From a virus, in IMG/VR virus record IMGVR_UViG_3300044646_001937, positions 62,001 through 126,000 of that record: 64,000 bases of DNA. One strand, given 5' to 3'. A program made the position numbers and the translations under genes. Of the stretch, positions 49,280-59,800 are shown piece by piece. Each line of letters starts with the position of its first letter. The first letter of the stretch is position 1. The notes below the pieces were generated by a model. The model was not told the DNA's origin. It ran no database searches and saw only the letters and a program-made list of their open reading frames with translations.

Positions 49280-50557
49280 TTATACGTAAGGTTGTAATTC
49301 TACTCTTGTTGGCATTTTTTCTTCCATATACTTGTCAGGATTTTCTCTCATCTCTTTTTTCAGCATATAGGTAAGATATGCTGAACCTGCTGCAGATCCT
49401 AGCAATCCTGTGGATGCTGCATCTAACGCATTGTTTATTGGGCTGGCTGCCATGAGCTTTTGTCCTATAGCTCCCAGTGACCTGCTTACTGAATCGTCAG
49501 AGATATCTACATCGTGAAGATTGTGGCGAGCAGTCTTATCAAATAATGCTGCGTGAGCTATACCATTGCAGAAGGCATCAATGCATGGAGTTTCAGCTTC
49601 CATATCTGAGGCTGTTTTGATTCTTGATAGTAAATCAATATAGTCTTTTTGTGCCTGCATAAGCTCTTGCTGTATTTGAGCTTTCTGCTGCATATAATAA
49701 TCTTTTTTAGCTTCTCTAAAACCTTCCTGTCCGCCGATTAGCATGCGTGCTGGATGTCTGCTTAGTGTATTGACTGCACGACCAATCATCCCCACATTTT
49801 CTTCAGCGTTTTTATCGCTAAGCATCATGTTCCTGAACCTTGCATCAGTGAGCATGTCTTCTCTGTTCTTACGATCATTCATCATGGTTTCGCGATCAGA
49901 GCGCTCTATAGCTTTGTCAATATCTCCGCCGACAAGTCCTCCTGCCAGAGCTCCTCCACCTGCAGCTAGTAATTTACCTACAACGCTTTTAGGAAGAGTG
50001 CCAAGCATTGCTCCTGCCGGAATGCCTAGGTATGAGCCTATGTTTCTTTTGATATGTCCTCCGACCCCACCCGATTCTTCAGGCTCAAACACATGCTCCC
50101 TGGATCCATCAAGGTGCTCAATTACGTTAGAGTGGCGTACACCTTTTCTTCCTGGTCCAGATTCCATCAAAGCGCCAGCCGCTGCTCCGGCTGCTGCTCC
50201 TGGCAACCCAGCAAATCCTCCTCCAGCTAATGCGCCAAGCAGCTTCAGTCTGTTTCTGTTTTCTCCTGTAGTTAATGAATAGCCTGGAGTGTAGCTGGTG
50301 GTCATCTCACCCTCGGGAGATTCAATTACAGAGTTTACTGCCTCTTGATATCTTGCAATTTTATGCTGAGGCATCAGCTCTTGAGGAATTGGAATTTTCA
50401 GCACATCAGAGGGATCTCCCTCAGGGTATGCCTTTCTTTTTTGCAAATCTTTTTCCCTAGCAAGCTGTAGTGCGCTAAAAAGACTTTTACCTAGCATTTT
50501 AGATGCTAGATAGCTTTCTTCGGGTGAGAGTGGAAGGTCTACTGCGCTTTTGTTCAT
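49280..50557 (-). CDS. Virion protein with Gly/Ala-rich membrane segments
   Basis: 425 residues. Helical N-terminus (LPLSPEESYLASKMLGKSL), then a Gly/Ala-rich zone (about 105-160, GLPGAAAGAAAGALMESGPG) and a second (about 190-225, LAAGGGALAGGLVGGDI) fit short membrane-inserting helices. C-terminal residues include an aromatic-poor TM-like segment near 395-415. No enzyme motif. Same operon as its neighbours with 1-base gaps; internal virion role inferred. Confidence 0.55.
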   Translation of the reverse strand: MNKSAVDLPLSPEESYLASKMLGKSLFSALQLAREKDLQKRKAYPEGDPSDVLKIPIPQELMPQHKIARYQEAVNSVIESPEGEMTTSYTPGYSLTTGENRNRLKLLGALAGGGFAGLPGAAAGAAAGALMESGPGRKGVRHSNVIEHLDGSREHVFEPEESGGVGGHIKRNIGSYLGIPAGAMLGTLPKSVVGKLLAAGGGALAGGLVGGDIDKAIERSDRETMMNDRKNREDMLTDARFRNMMLSDKNAEENVGMIGRAVNTLSRHPARMLIGGQEGFREAKKDYYMQQKAQIQQELMQAQKDYIDLLSRIKTASDMEAETPCIDAFCNGIAHAALFDKTARHNLHDVDISDDSVSRSLGAIGQKLMAASPINNALDAASTGLLGSAAGSAYLTYMLKKEMRENPDKYMEEKMPTRVELQPYV

Positions 50558-50558
50558 A

Positions 50559-50936
50559 TTATTTAGCTGTTTCTTTTTTGCTTCCGTAGATGATAAACAC
50601 CCTGAAGCTTCCCTGAGTCGTCCATGTATCTTTCCATAGAGTTATCAGATATTTTTTGTTGTTCATAAGCTCATTCAGCATGTCCTGATCTTTTTGCTGT
50701 TCAGGATCTAGTATTATGTTTTTAAACACATAATCTGCCATCTCATCTTTTGATGCCCTCTTTTTGATTCCTTTAGCCTGCTCAAAAGCATCAATGATCT
50801 TTTCAGGATCAAATGCCTTATTGCTAACTTCGTTCTTAATGTTTCTTTTTGAAGAAGCAGAAAGATCAGACGAGCTAACACCAAAGTCAAAGTGTTCTGT
50901 GGCTTTGGTTTCTTTGTCTATGTTAATTAAGTCCAT
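50559..50936 (-). CDS. Small virion-type hypothetical protein
   Basis: 125 residues. Acidic N-terminus with a helical SDLSASSKRNIKNEVSNKA stretch, DAFEQAKGIKKRASKDEMADYVF helix, and a strand end (LITLWKDTWTTQGSFRVFIIYG). Overlaps the preceding gene by 14 bases. No family recognised. Confidence 0.5.
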   Translation of the reverse strand: MDLINIDKETKATEHFDFGVSSSDLSASSKRNIKNEVSNKAFDPEKIIDAFEQAKGIKKRASKDEMADYVFKNIILDPEQQKDQDMLNELMNNKKYLITLWKDTWTTQGSFRVFIIYGSKKETAK

Positions 50937-51282
50937 GTTCTCTTTTAAGGTTTTCTGTTATGTGGCGCACAAGATTAATCTTTTCACGCTCGCGCGCAAG
51001 AGCATTGTTTACATCTTCTACGCTCTTGTCCATCTCATCCATAGATAATCCTGCCAGAGCTCCTCCAGTAAGCGAACCCTTCAAACCTGTTTCAACTGCG
51101 CCAGGAACCATATTTCCAAAATTTTTAAGCATGTCGGTAGTGATGAATGCTATCTTATGCACACCTTCTCCAGTATTGATGTTTTGTAATGCGCCTTCTA
51201 GCTCAATAAGCGAAGAACCTTTTTTGCTGAGTTCTTGCGCAAGCTGAGCTTTGATAGCTTTAGCATATTTAGTAAGTTCCAT
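50923..51282 (-). CDS. Small virion-type protein with Gly/Ala segment
   Basis: 119 residues. Helical start (ELTKYAKAIKAQLAQELSKKGS) close to the recurring N-terminal motif, a short Gly-rich hydrophobic centre (NMVPGAVETGLKGSLTGGALAGL), and a charged helical end. Probably an internal virion protein; function unknown. Confidence 0.5.
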   Translation of the reverse strand: MELTKYAKAIKAQLAQELSKKGSSLIELEGALQNINTGEGVHKIAFITTDMLKNFGNMVPGAVETGLKGSLTGGALAGLSMDEMDKSVEDVNNALAREREKINLVRHITENLKREHGLN

Positions 51283-51284
51283 AT

Positions 51285-51659
51285 TTAGTATTTTTTAACT
51301 GTAGAAATTCCAGTTTTGGGGTCGTAGTCTGTAAATTTTCTTTCTTGTAGTGTACTATACATTATATTGCCTAGACCAAACCCAGCCAAGCTCAATAATA
51401 ATCTACCTGGTCTGGAAATCTTTGAATAGGATGCAGCTGTATGTGCTATAGCTGCTCCAGCCGCACCTGCGAGCAACTGATCAAACGCCTCAGGAGAATT
51501 AAGCATATGCATGAGGCTTTTCTTTTTCTGGTCAGGCAACCCATGATCTTCTTTTATAAATTTAAAGATCTTTGAAGGGTGCTGCAATACATCGTCTCCA
51601 AACAGGTTTAACCCGTTTGCTACTGGTGTTGCTGCAGATGATAGTCCGAATATAGGCAT
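51285..51659 (-). CDS. Small virion-type protein
   Basis: 124 residues. Hydrophobic Ala/Gly stretches around residues 60-100 (LLAGAAGAAIAHTAASY, LLLSLAGFGLGN) with charged ends. Starts 2 bases after the 51663 gene stop in transcription order. No family recognised. Confidence 0.5.
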   Translation of the reverse strand: MPIFGLSSAATPVANGLNLFGDDVLQHPSKIFKFIKEDHGLPDQKKKSLMHMLNSPEAFDQLLAGAAGAAIAHTAASYSKISRPGRLLLSLAGFGLGNIMYSTLQERKFTDYDPKTGISTVKKY

Positions 51660-51662
51660 AGA

Positions 51663-52562
51663 TTATTCTGTTCTAATAGCCCTGGCCGCTAGCGCTGGTA
51701 GAGACGCTGCACCTAGTGCAAGCGCCTCATCCCCTATCCGACTAGACAAAGGCTTGCGATTTCTTTCAATCTCTCTGTCTGGATTAATTGCATCCATCAG
51801 TTTGCTTGCTCCGTGAGTTCCAAGATAGGCGAGAATAGTGGTGTTTACAGGATTTTCACTAGCATAGTCTACAGCACCTGAGGCTAGATCTTGAGTGCCT
51901 TCTGTGAGACTTTTTAAATGACTAGCAAGATCGTTTGCATCCATGCCATGTCCAGTGCCTGTGTAAGGGTTATATGCAGCAGCTTTAAACTGATCTTTAG
52001 CTCCATCTAATAGAGCTGACGGATCAATCAGCATAGAATCTGTGGTAATTGGTGCTGGAGGTTCCTGGACAGTTTGCTGCTGAGATATTGGTGCAGCCTC
52101 TTGCGGTTGAGTTTTAGCCTGCATCATTTTCAGCTTCTGCATAAACTTTTTAGATGGACTATATCTCCAGTTCTGTCCTTGCTCATGCTGAAGCATAAAC
52201 GTAGGGTTTTCAGCTCCTGTAGCCAGTGTCATATAAATGTTGTCTGGACTTGCCCTGTGAATCTGCGCTGTACCCTTGTTGATCGCTCCCTCTTCAAAGT
52301 TGAGCATGTTGTCGTCTGCAAGCCTTGATATGGGTGTGTCTTCTGCAGGATACTCGCCAGGAAAGCCTCCAAAGCTATAGACAAGATTTCCATCAGACAG
52401 TCTTAGCCCATCTTTGGTTCTAACATATTTCCACTTAGCCTGGCTGCTGATGTTAGGAAGAATGTTTTCGTTAACAGGCATACTGTTTACGTCAAAAGAA
52501 GAAACCTTTTCTATCTCTTCTTTTATTCCAAGATAAAAAGCCGGTAGATCTAGAGCTATCAT
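51663..52562 (-). CDS. Virion-type protein with recurring N-terminal helix
   Basis: 299 residues. N-terminal helix ALDLPAFYLGIKEEIEKVSSF is related to the start of 48352-49278. A central beta region (WKYVRTKDGLRLSDGNLVYSFGG) and a Pro/Gln-rich linker (about 150-175), then helical C-terminus with a hydrophobic ALALGAASLPALAARA stretch. No recognised enzyme. Part of the same operon with short gaps. Confidence 0.55.
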   Translation of the reverse strand: MIALDLPAFYLGIKEEIEKVSSFDVNSMPVNENILPNISSQAKWKYVRTKDGLRLSDGNLVYSFGGFPGEYPAEDTPISRLADDNMLNFEEGAINKGTAQIHRASPDNIYMTLATGAENPTFMLQHEQGQNWRYSPSKKFMQKLKMMQAKTQPQEAAPISQQQTVQEPPAPITTDSMLIDPSALLDGAKDQFKAAAYNPYTGTGHGMDANDLASHLKSLTEGTQDLASGAVDYASENPVNTTILAYLGTHGASKLMDAINPDREIERNRKPLSSRIGDEALALGAASLPALAARAIRTE

Positions 52563-52564
52563 AA

Positions 52565-55045
52565 CTATTTAGCTGAAAGTACTGGGTTGGCTTTGTTGTG
52601 TGCAGCAGTCAAAGGATTACCAGCGTTGGCGCCTACACCGTAAGAATCTTTCCAGCTGTTCATAAGCTTAGGAAGAAAATGCTGTCCGGCTACTGCTCCA
52701 GCCATAGGAAGAAGTATAGATGAAATACCAGGACCATCATCGTCGTCATCGCTAAGGCCTCTGCTAATTGCAGAACCTAGGAGTGCTCCTCCTCCTGTAC
52801 CCAGCATAGAGTTAGACATGAATGGAACAATCCTATGTCTGTCGTTATTGAGCATATCATCAGACTCTTTGAGCATTCCTTCAATAAAAGCTTCGTTAGC
52901 TCCTTCTTTAACCAACTGCTCTCTGAAGCCTTCCCATGCTTTCAGATATGCTGCTATCTTTTCTGACTCTTCAAGCTCTTTTGCTTTTTTTGTTCTGCTC
53001 TCAAGAATTTTAGTCTCTGCTTGTTTATATAATTCGACCAAAGATTCGCTAAGCATTCCTCTTGCAAAAGCATCATCGACCCCTAGCTCTTCTGCCATTT
53101 TCTTAAAGCCACTCACGCTAAATTCAAGAATTGCGTCAAACTCTGCTGTTTTAGGAATTGCTGTTCCTCTGGATGCTTTTTCCTTTAGCCATGCATCTAC
53201 TGCTGCAGGAGATCCTCCTGCACTAATCATCTTGGCTCTTTCTCTTTCTTCTCCTGGCATTCTGCTGATAGATGCTTGAGCTTGAGCTGGTGTAATTGCT
53301 CCACTCCTAACTCCCTGGTTTAATACCTGAGCTCCCCTCTCATAGTGCGATGGTGTACGGGCTTTTTGTTGCGTACTGTCTTGTGGCTGTGAGTTTTCCT
53401 GGATGATTGTCTCGCTGGCAGCCTGTGTGGGAGGGTTAGTTTCTGTGGAAGCCTGGGGGTCAGCTGCGGCTGATGGTGATGTTTGCGCTGCAGGTGCGGC
53501 TGGTTGCTGCGCTTCTGGTTGTGCATTAATAACTGCACCTCTTGATGGCATGCCTGGTGATTTGGTGCCAATGGCACCGGCCCTAGAAGGCATCCTGCTT
53601 CCCCTGGATTGCGGTAGGGGCACATTTGAAATAATAGGCTGTCTACCATTATTTTGATACAGCTCATCTAGCTGCTGTGCATTGAGGGTGTGTGGTTGGG
53701 GCTGTTCTTCTGAGGACTGAGTGGCCTGTTGTGTTTGTGAGGGTTGTTGTGTTTGTGCGGGCTGCGTTCCAGGTTTTGCCTGAGCTGGCATGGCATTTAC
53801 CACACCCTGCGCGCCGGCTGCTACTCCTTGATTTGAGTCTGGCTGATTAAATCCTTTGTAAATATCTCTGACTGCATTAGCTCCTGTAAGCCCAGTTGCC
53901 AAGGGACTGGTAACCGGAGCAATTATTGGAAATACGCCACCTGCTCCGCTACTCAATCCGGCTAAGGTATCAATTCCTGCTCCAAGGTAATCATTGTCTT
54001 TGAATCTGTTGTATGCCGAGCCAAGGCTAAGACCTGACCCTACAAAAGGAATAGCTCTGGGGGCACTTTGAGCTAGAATTTTAGCTACAGCAGGCATTGC
54101 GGCTTGTCCTGTGGAAACTGCACCTTTTCCATAATTACCGTCAGAAAACTCATTCAATGCATTTAAACCTGCGGCTGCGCTACCCAAACCTGTAAGCACT
54201 TTTCCTGCAGTGCCGACACCCTTAGCTAGGTTGCTAGCGCCAGGAGCGGGTGATCCTCCTGCAGGTGGAACTCCGCCGCCGCCAGTGGGGGGAGTTGGTG
54301 GCGCTCCTCCGCCTCCTTGACCTGCCCTAGCGGCATTGAATTTGTTGACCACATTGTTGGCCATGTTCTTTGCTCCCTGCCAAGCATTGGTAGCCTTTTG
54401 CTTTACTCCACCCACAAAGTTGCCAGCTGCTGAAGTTGGTTGAGGTGCTGCTTGTGGGTTTGTTGGGTTAGCCTGTGGAAGACCAGCCCTGGCAGCAGGT
54501 GCTGCTTGTGCAGGAGACGACTCTATGTCGATGACCTGGTTGTTTAGCTTTGGACTATTAGTCTTTGCGCCTGCTGTTCCTTTTGAGGGTGAAATAACCT
54601 CGTCTGGAGTGAGCACCTTTGTGGCTTGAGCTTCTGTGGTGGTGTTGTGAAGCCTTGGACTGTTTGCTTGTGATGCTGAGGAAGAGCTTGCTGGGGGGAC
54701 TACGTTAGCATTCCTGGGTACAATAGCGTTGGGCTTTACCTTTGGAGCTCTTTTTGTGTTCTTTGGGGCACTCTTTCCTGCTCCTGGGGTTGTTGCGTTC
54801 TGAGGTGCTGGAGGAGTTTTTGGCTTCAGCTTGACCTCTTGAGGATACGACTGAGAGTTGTAGCCCTTCTGGAACTCTTGAGCTTTCTGTCTGATTCCTT
54901 GCATGAACTTTCCGAACTGATCCTGAGGAAGACCCATTGCCATCTTTGTTGCAGCCTCTTTGCTCATCCCCAGCCCTACTGCTTCGTCCACGAAGCCGTC
55001 GATCATGCTTTGAAAGATTTCTTTTTCCTGTAGGTTGCTGCTCAT
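52565..55045 (-). CDS. Large low-complexity virion protein with repeated helix motif
   Basis: 826 residues. N-terminal helix (EIFQSMIDGFVDEAVGLGM) and two similar ~25-residue copies near residues 640-740 (ILEFSVSGFKKMAEELGVDD and YLKAWEGFREQLVKEGANEA) share a GF-x5-G-x-x-x-A pattern. Between them are Pro/Ala/Gln-rich disorder, a Gly-rich region (about 190-300) and a membrane-like Gly/Ala/Ile zone (about 300-400). Likely internal virion or scaffold protein. Its start overlaps the downstream reading frame of the Rep-like gene by 341 bases, so start choice is uncertain; no Shine-Dalgarno is visible. Confidence 0.6.
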   Translation of the reverse strand: MSSNLQEKEIFQSMIDGFVDEAVGLGMSKEAATKMAMGLPQDQFGKFMQGIRQKAQEFQKGYNSQSYPQEVKLKPKTPPAPQNATTPGAGKSAPKNTKRAPKVKPNAIVPRNANVVPPASSSSASQANSPRLHNTTTEAQATKVLTPDEVISPSKGTAGAKTNSPKLNNQVIDIESSPAQAAPAARAGLPQANPTNPQAAPQPTSAAGNFVGGVKQKATNAWQGAKNMANNVVNKFNAARAGQGGGGAPPTPPTGGGGVPPAGGSPAPGASNLAKGVGTAGKVLTGLGSAAAGLNALNEFSDGNYGKGAVSTGQAAMPAVAKILAQSAPRAIPFVGSGLSLGSAYNRFKDNDYLGAGIDTLAGLSSGAGGVFPIIAPVTSPLATGLTGANAVRDIYKGFNQPDSNQGVAAGAQGVVNAMPAQAKPGTQPAQTQQPSQTQQATQSSEEQPQPHTLNAQQLDELYQNNGRQPIISNVPLPQSRGSRMPSRAGAIGTKSPGMPSRGAVINAQPEAQQPAAPAAQTSPSAAADPQASTETNPPTQAASETIIQENSQPQDSTQQKARTPSHYERGAQVLNQGVRSGAITPAQAQASISRMPGEERERAKMISAGGSPAAVDAWLKEKASRGTAIPKTAEFDAILEFSVSGFKKMAEELGVDDAFARGMLSESLVELYKQAETKILESRTKKAKELEESEKIAAYLKAWEGFREQLVKEGANEAFIEGMLKESDDMLNNDRHRIVPFMSNSMLGTGGGALLGSAISRGLSDDDDDGPGISSILLPMAGAVAGQHFLPKLMNSWKDSYGVGANAGNPLTAAHNKANPVLSAK

Positions 55046-56327
55046 ATGGTAAGATTCTAGAATCAGATTTAGATTTTTCTTGTTTTATTGTAGTAGATTC
55101 GCTCTCGTTTTGCAACAAACTATCCTCTTTCTTCTCTCTAGCCTTTTTTTTAGGTATCCTAGCACAGCCTACTCTGTTGACCTTTCCTAGAGCTGCTGTG
55201 TCCTTTTTGAACAGCCAGACCAGTTCTCTGTAGCATTCTTTGGTGTTGTGGTTGAGTTCTGGAATGTTGTCTTCTCTGATTTCTCTCATATAGGTCTCAG
55301 CAAGACTGTAGCAGTTGTGAAGATAGTTGATCATCTTGCTGATGTCTTTGTAGCTGGAAACTAGCTTGGGTACTTCCTTGTGGTCTACATTAGAAGTAAG
55401 GATGCTCATGTGCTTTCCAGGATTGTGCTTGTTGAAGTAGTCAGCACAGAGCTTTGCACGCTCAAAGAGACTTTCTCTGTTCTTTTCTTTTTCTAGAAAG
55501 AAGACCAGATGAGTATGAGGACGATATTTCTTGCATAGAATAGAGTCTACACTGATTTCGTTGCTGTAGATGTAGCTAGAGACGCACTTCTTCTTGTTGA
55601 GCATTCTAGAGAAGAAGCTAGCGTTAGACTTGAAGAAGAGCTGATAGTCTTTTTTCATAAGCTCAGCTGAAGAGTACTTTTTGTCTTCTTGTAGAATCAC
55701 AGCCTGAAAGCAGACCATAGTAGAGAAGAGAGATTCTACATCATAGTGGTTGTTGAACTTTCTGTAGGCTCTCAGGCAGGTTTTAGGATCTAGAGTACGA
55801 TTGTCTAGGCAATGCTTGCTATAGGATAGATCTACAGGATTTTTAAGATTAGTAAGAATGCTGTCCTTACCATTGCTTACTATGTTGGTAGTATCGCAAC
55901 CTAGGCTTAATAGCAGATGAGTTTCTAGATTTTTTCTTTTAAGACCAAACCTATTGCTGTTTCCAGTAGTATCACTCAGTACCAGCTTTCTAAAGACAAC
56001 CTTTTCATGATTAGAGAGCAAGTGCCAGTTCTCTACATAGTCATTAGGGTTAGTATAGTTGATAGAGTGTTTAGAGAGAACAGGCCTAGAGCTAGTCACA
56101 TATGAGGATAGTGAGGAGAAGTCATTACCAGAGCCTATGAAGCGGTCTATTGCTTCTCTAGAGGGAGGAGGTATGTTTCCGTGCTTATCCTCACAGTAGT
56201 AGTAGCTGTCTTTGTTCTCTTCACTAGCACTCATAGAGCAAGAGTGCCTTGTTTCAAAGCAATCCTCAGAGGGAGAGGATGATAAAGCTATGAATTCTTC
56301 GAAAGTAAGCCTTGAGGAGCGAGCCAT
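54705..56327 (-). CDS. Possible HUH Rep-like protein (long overlap)
   Basis: 540 residues. A strand SYIYSNEIS, a PHTHLVFF motif (H271-T-H273), and a later SKMINYLHNCYSLAETY helix resemble, in order, strand, HUH motif and Tyr-containing helix of rolling-circle Rep endonucleases, although the middle HUH residue is Thr rather than hydrophobic. The final ~114 residues overlap the start of the next gene in another frame and are basic and low-complexity (SSSGSVRKVHARN), so part may be non-functional or the two genes may be coupled in an unusual way. The family is unconfirmed; a Rep-type protein in a large phage would be unexpected. Confidence 0.35.
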   Translation of the reverse strand: MARSSRLTFEEFIALSSSPSEDCFETRHSCSMSASEENKDSYYYCEDKHGNIPPPSREAIDRFIGSGNDFSSLSSYVTSSRPVLSKHSINYTNPNDYVENWHLLSNHEKVVFRKLVLSDTTGNSNRFGLKRKNLETHLLLSLGCDTTNIVSNGKDSILTNLKNPVDLSYSKHCLDNRTLDPKTCLRAYRKFNNHYDVESLFSTMVCFQAVILQEDKKYSSAELMKKDYQLFFKSNASFFSRMLNKKKCVSSYIYSNEISVDSILCKKYRPHTHLVFFLEKEKNRESLFERAKLCADYFNKHNPGKHMSILTSNVDHKEVPKLVSSYKDISKMINYLHNCYSLAETYMREIREDNIPELNHNTKECYRELVWLFKKDTAALGKVNRVGCARIPKKKAREKKEDSLLQNESESTTIKQEKSKSDSRILPYEQQPTGKRNLSKHDRRLRGRSSRAGDEQRGCNKDGNGSSSGSVRKVHARNQTESSRVPEGLQLSVVSSRGQAEAKNSSSTSERNNPRSRKECPKEHKKSSKGKAQRYCTQEC

Positions 56328-56516
56328 TGAGATATTGGTAAGATAGAGAGGGTATGAGAGTCAATAGGGAATGAGAGAAGTATCTAGTGAGAGAGTGGGA
56401 TTAGTGGGGAGTAAGGGAAATGTAGACATCTACTATCTATATACGTGTCTCTGGCACCCATGTATTGCAACTTAGAGGGAAGCAGGGTATACTCTAGTGA
56501 AAAGTCCCAGTGCCAT

Positions 56517-56822
56517 ATGAAATCCCTTAAGAAAATCAAAACTATCACAGTTCGAGGCAAGAGGTATAGGTTTATTGTAAAAAAACTCAAGGATGCCAGA
56601 GGACTTACAGATCACCCCGAGACCAAAGGCAAAGCTGTAACCATTGATGAGAGGGAAAGAGGAAAGAAATTGCTGGCAACTCTCATCGACGAGCTTATAC
56701 ACTGTGCTATATGGGAGATACAAAACGACATAGTAGATCAGATATCAGATGATATGGCAGACATACTATGGAGATGCGGTCTTAGGTTTAAAGACGAACT
56801 GGAAGAAACAGAAGAAGAATAA
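56517..56822 (+). CDS. SprT-like protein with degenerate DExxH
   Basis: 101 residues from the ATG at 56517; a GTG at 56445 in frame is possible but lies in a different context. LLATLIDELIHCAIWEI corresponds to the SprT-like LIHELLHA zinc-protease helix, but the first His is Asp (D-E-L-I-H), so canonical zinc binding is lost. A conserved C-terminal ISDDMADILWRCGLRF follows as in the family. A related active homologue is the expected ancestor. Four bases after its stop the polymerase fusion gene begins, which may indicate coupling. Confidence 0.5.
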   Translation: MKSLKKIKTITVRGKRYRFIVKKLKDARGLTDHPETKGKAVTIDERERGKKLLATLIDELIHCAIWEIQNDIVDQISDDMADILWRCGLRFKDELEETEEE

Positions 56823-56824
56823 AT

Positions 56825-59800
56825 ATGCCGAATAAGAGCCACAAGTATGTTTTGGACAATGGGAAGTTGAAGAAAGTTCTTGGAACCACCAAAGCCAAGT
56901 ACAGCATTCCAGACCCATCATCCTTTTTCAGCCCTGTTACAAATCTGATTCCAGGTATCAGTTCTGTGTCTGGTGCTCGCGTATTGATTGGAGACAAGTC
57001 ATCCCTCCAGGCAATGACCCTGGTAAACAGAGAGGCTCCGCTGATACAGTCGGCCCCTAAGAACGTAAAAGGCGTAACCACCGAGAGCTTCAGCAAGCAG
57101 TTCGGTAAGCTTGTAACCGTAAACGCTAAAGCTGACGGAACAGTTACCAAGATAGACGAAGACCATATTGTGATCAAAGACAAGCTGAGTAAGCTTCATG
57201 AACACGACCTCTATAACAACTATATTGTAGGAAGAGAAAGCTACCTACACCACACTCCTGTGGTTAAGGTTGGAGACAAGGTCAAAGCTGGAGACCTCCT
57301 AGCCACATCGAACTATTCTGATGGTAAGGGTATGCTTGCTCTTGGTATGAACCTCAAGACAGCTATCATGCCCTACAGATCTCTTAACTTTGAAGATGCT
57401 CTGGTTATTTCCGAGACAGCAGCAAAGAAACTAGAGGGAGAGCAGCTGATTCCTGTACGCATGGAAATTGCTAGAGGGATGATAGTAGACAAAGACCAGT
57501 ACGTCTCGATGTTCCCTAATAAATTCTATAACGAGCAGTTGTCTAATATTGCTAGCAATGGTGTGGTCAAAAAAGGAACAGTATTGAACCATGGAGATCC
57601 AGTGATTCTAGCCTGCCAGCCTAAGTCGCTTAAATCTCTAGATATTCAGTTGGGTAATTTGTCTAAAGCTGTAAAGAATGCGTTCTCAGACGTAGGAACC
57701 ATCTGGGAGTATGAATATCCTGGTGAAGTCACAGACGTATCGGTCACATCAAAGCTAATAGCTGTTACGGTTAAGACAAAAAGACCTATGAGCTATGGAG
57801 ACAAACTAAACATGCCGTTCGGAGCAAAAGGCGTTGTACACATTGCTCCTGATACACAGATGCCCCAGGGAGAAGACGGCAAACCTGTAGATGTATTGCT
57901 CAACACTATGAGTATTACCTCTCGCGTTGCTCCAGGATTGGTAAATACTATCGGGCTAGGTAAGCTGGCAGAAAAGAAAGGAAAGGCCCTGAACATGTCG
58001 GGCTTTACCGAAGGTTCCGCAGTCCAAAAGGTGGCCGATGTTTTGGCTAAGAACAATATTAAAGATACCGAGAAACTGTATGATCCTATTTCAGGCAAAC
58101 ATATTGATGTGATGACAGGTCCGCTATACTTCAACAGATTACATCATATTGCCGAAGATAAAATATCTACAAGATCGGCAGCAACCACCTACGACATTAA
58201 CATGCAGCCCTCTAAAGCAGGATCGCATGAAAAAGCTAAACGTCTAGGTAATCTGGCTACCACCGTAGCACTATCAAACGACGCTAAAGCCGTACTTAGA
58301 GATGTTGCCACAGTCAGAGCCACAAAGAATGACGAGTTTTGGACAGCCTTGAAACTAGGGCATGCTCCACCTCCACCAAAAACCCCATTCATATTTGAGA
58401 AGTTCCTAAGCCACCTCAAAGGCTCTGGAGTGAATGTGGTTCAAGACGGTTCTAAGTTTCATATCATGCCTCAAACAGATAAAGATGTTGTAGCACTTTC
58501 ACAAGGAGCAATTACAGAACCTCTAGGCTACAAACTTAAAAAAGATGCACTCATGCATGAAGAAGGAGGACTTTTTGATCCTACACTCACAGGCATTCAT
58601 GGCAACAACTACAATCATGTGGAGTTAAATCATAAAATCCCAAACCCGATGGCTGAAGAGCATCTCAGAAAATTACTGAAGATGACTAAGGCAGCATATG
58701 ATGACGCTATCGCATCAGGAGAATTAGAGAATAAGCTTAAGGCTATGAATCTGGACGATAAGATCACAGAGCTAAAGCAATTGGTAGCGTCCAAGAGAAA
58801 ATCAGGCAGAGATGACGCTATTAAAGCTCTAAGCTTCCTGACAATGCTTAAAGAAAAAAACCTAAAGCCTGACGACATGATGCTCTCAAAGCTGGCGGTA
58901 ATTCCTGCCCAGTATAGACCTGTAATGGTTCAGGGAAATCAGACTCTGACCGCAGACGTGAACGAGCTCTATAAGGACGTGATGCTGGTTAACAAGTCAT
59001 ATGGAGAAGCCAAAGATTCTCCAGACATAGACAAGGAACATTTAACTGAAGCAAAAAAGCAAATCTATGCAGGAGTCAAAGCTGTCTATGGTTTGGGTGA
59101 ACCTATTAAGCAAAAAAGTGTAGAAAAGAACTACAAAGGCTTATTAGCATCGGCTTTAGGTTTGCAAGGCGGATCAGCCAAAGAATCTATGTTTCAGGCA
59201 AAGGTGGTAAACAAGCCTATTGATCTTGTAGGCAGAGCAGTGTTGCTTCCTGACTCTAAATTAGACTTGAATCAGGCTAGTATTCCTCAGCAGGTAGCAT
59301 GGAGTATCTATTCTCCTTTTGTTATTCGCAGATTGGTAAGACAAGGCATACCAGCCACCAAAGCCAGAGAATATTTAGACAACAAGCATCCTCTGGCACT
59401 GTCAGCACTACAGGACGAGATGACAGATCGCCCAGGCATTGTTACCAGAGATCCGCAACTTTCAAAGTACAACTTTCAGGGTATGTACCTAAAAATGAAT
59501 CCTGATCCAAAGGACTTTTCGATTAAATTAAATCCTTTGGTGTTTAAGGGGTATGGCGGAGACAGTGATGGTGACCAGCTTAACGTACAGCTACCAGCTA
59601 GTGAAGACGCAAAAGAGGAAGTTAAAGAGAAATTGCTTCCTGAAAAGAATCTTATCTATCACAGAACATTTAGTCCAATATTCACACCATCCAACGAAGC
59701 TGCTACCGGTTTATTCGCTGCAAGTTTTGAAGATAATAAGAATACTCCTAAGAAATACAGCTCTCCCCAGGACGTGGTTAAAGATTTTTTAGCAGGAAAG

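Noticed and set aside
56445-56516. Longer SprT-like start at the GTG 56445
   Set aside because: The upstream segment does not extend the SprT-like pattern; ATG 56517 gives the best start.
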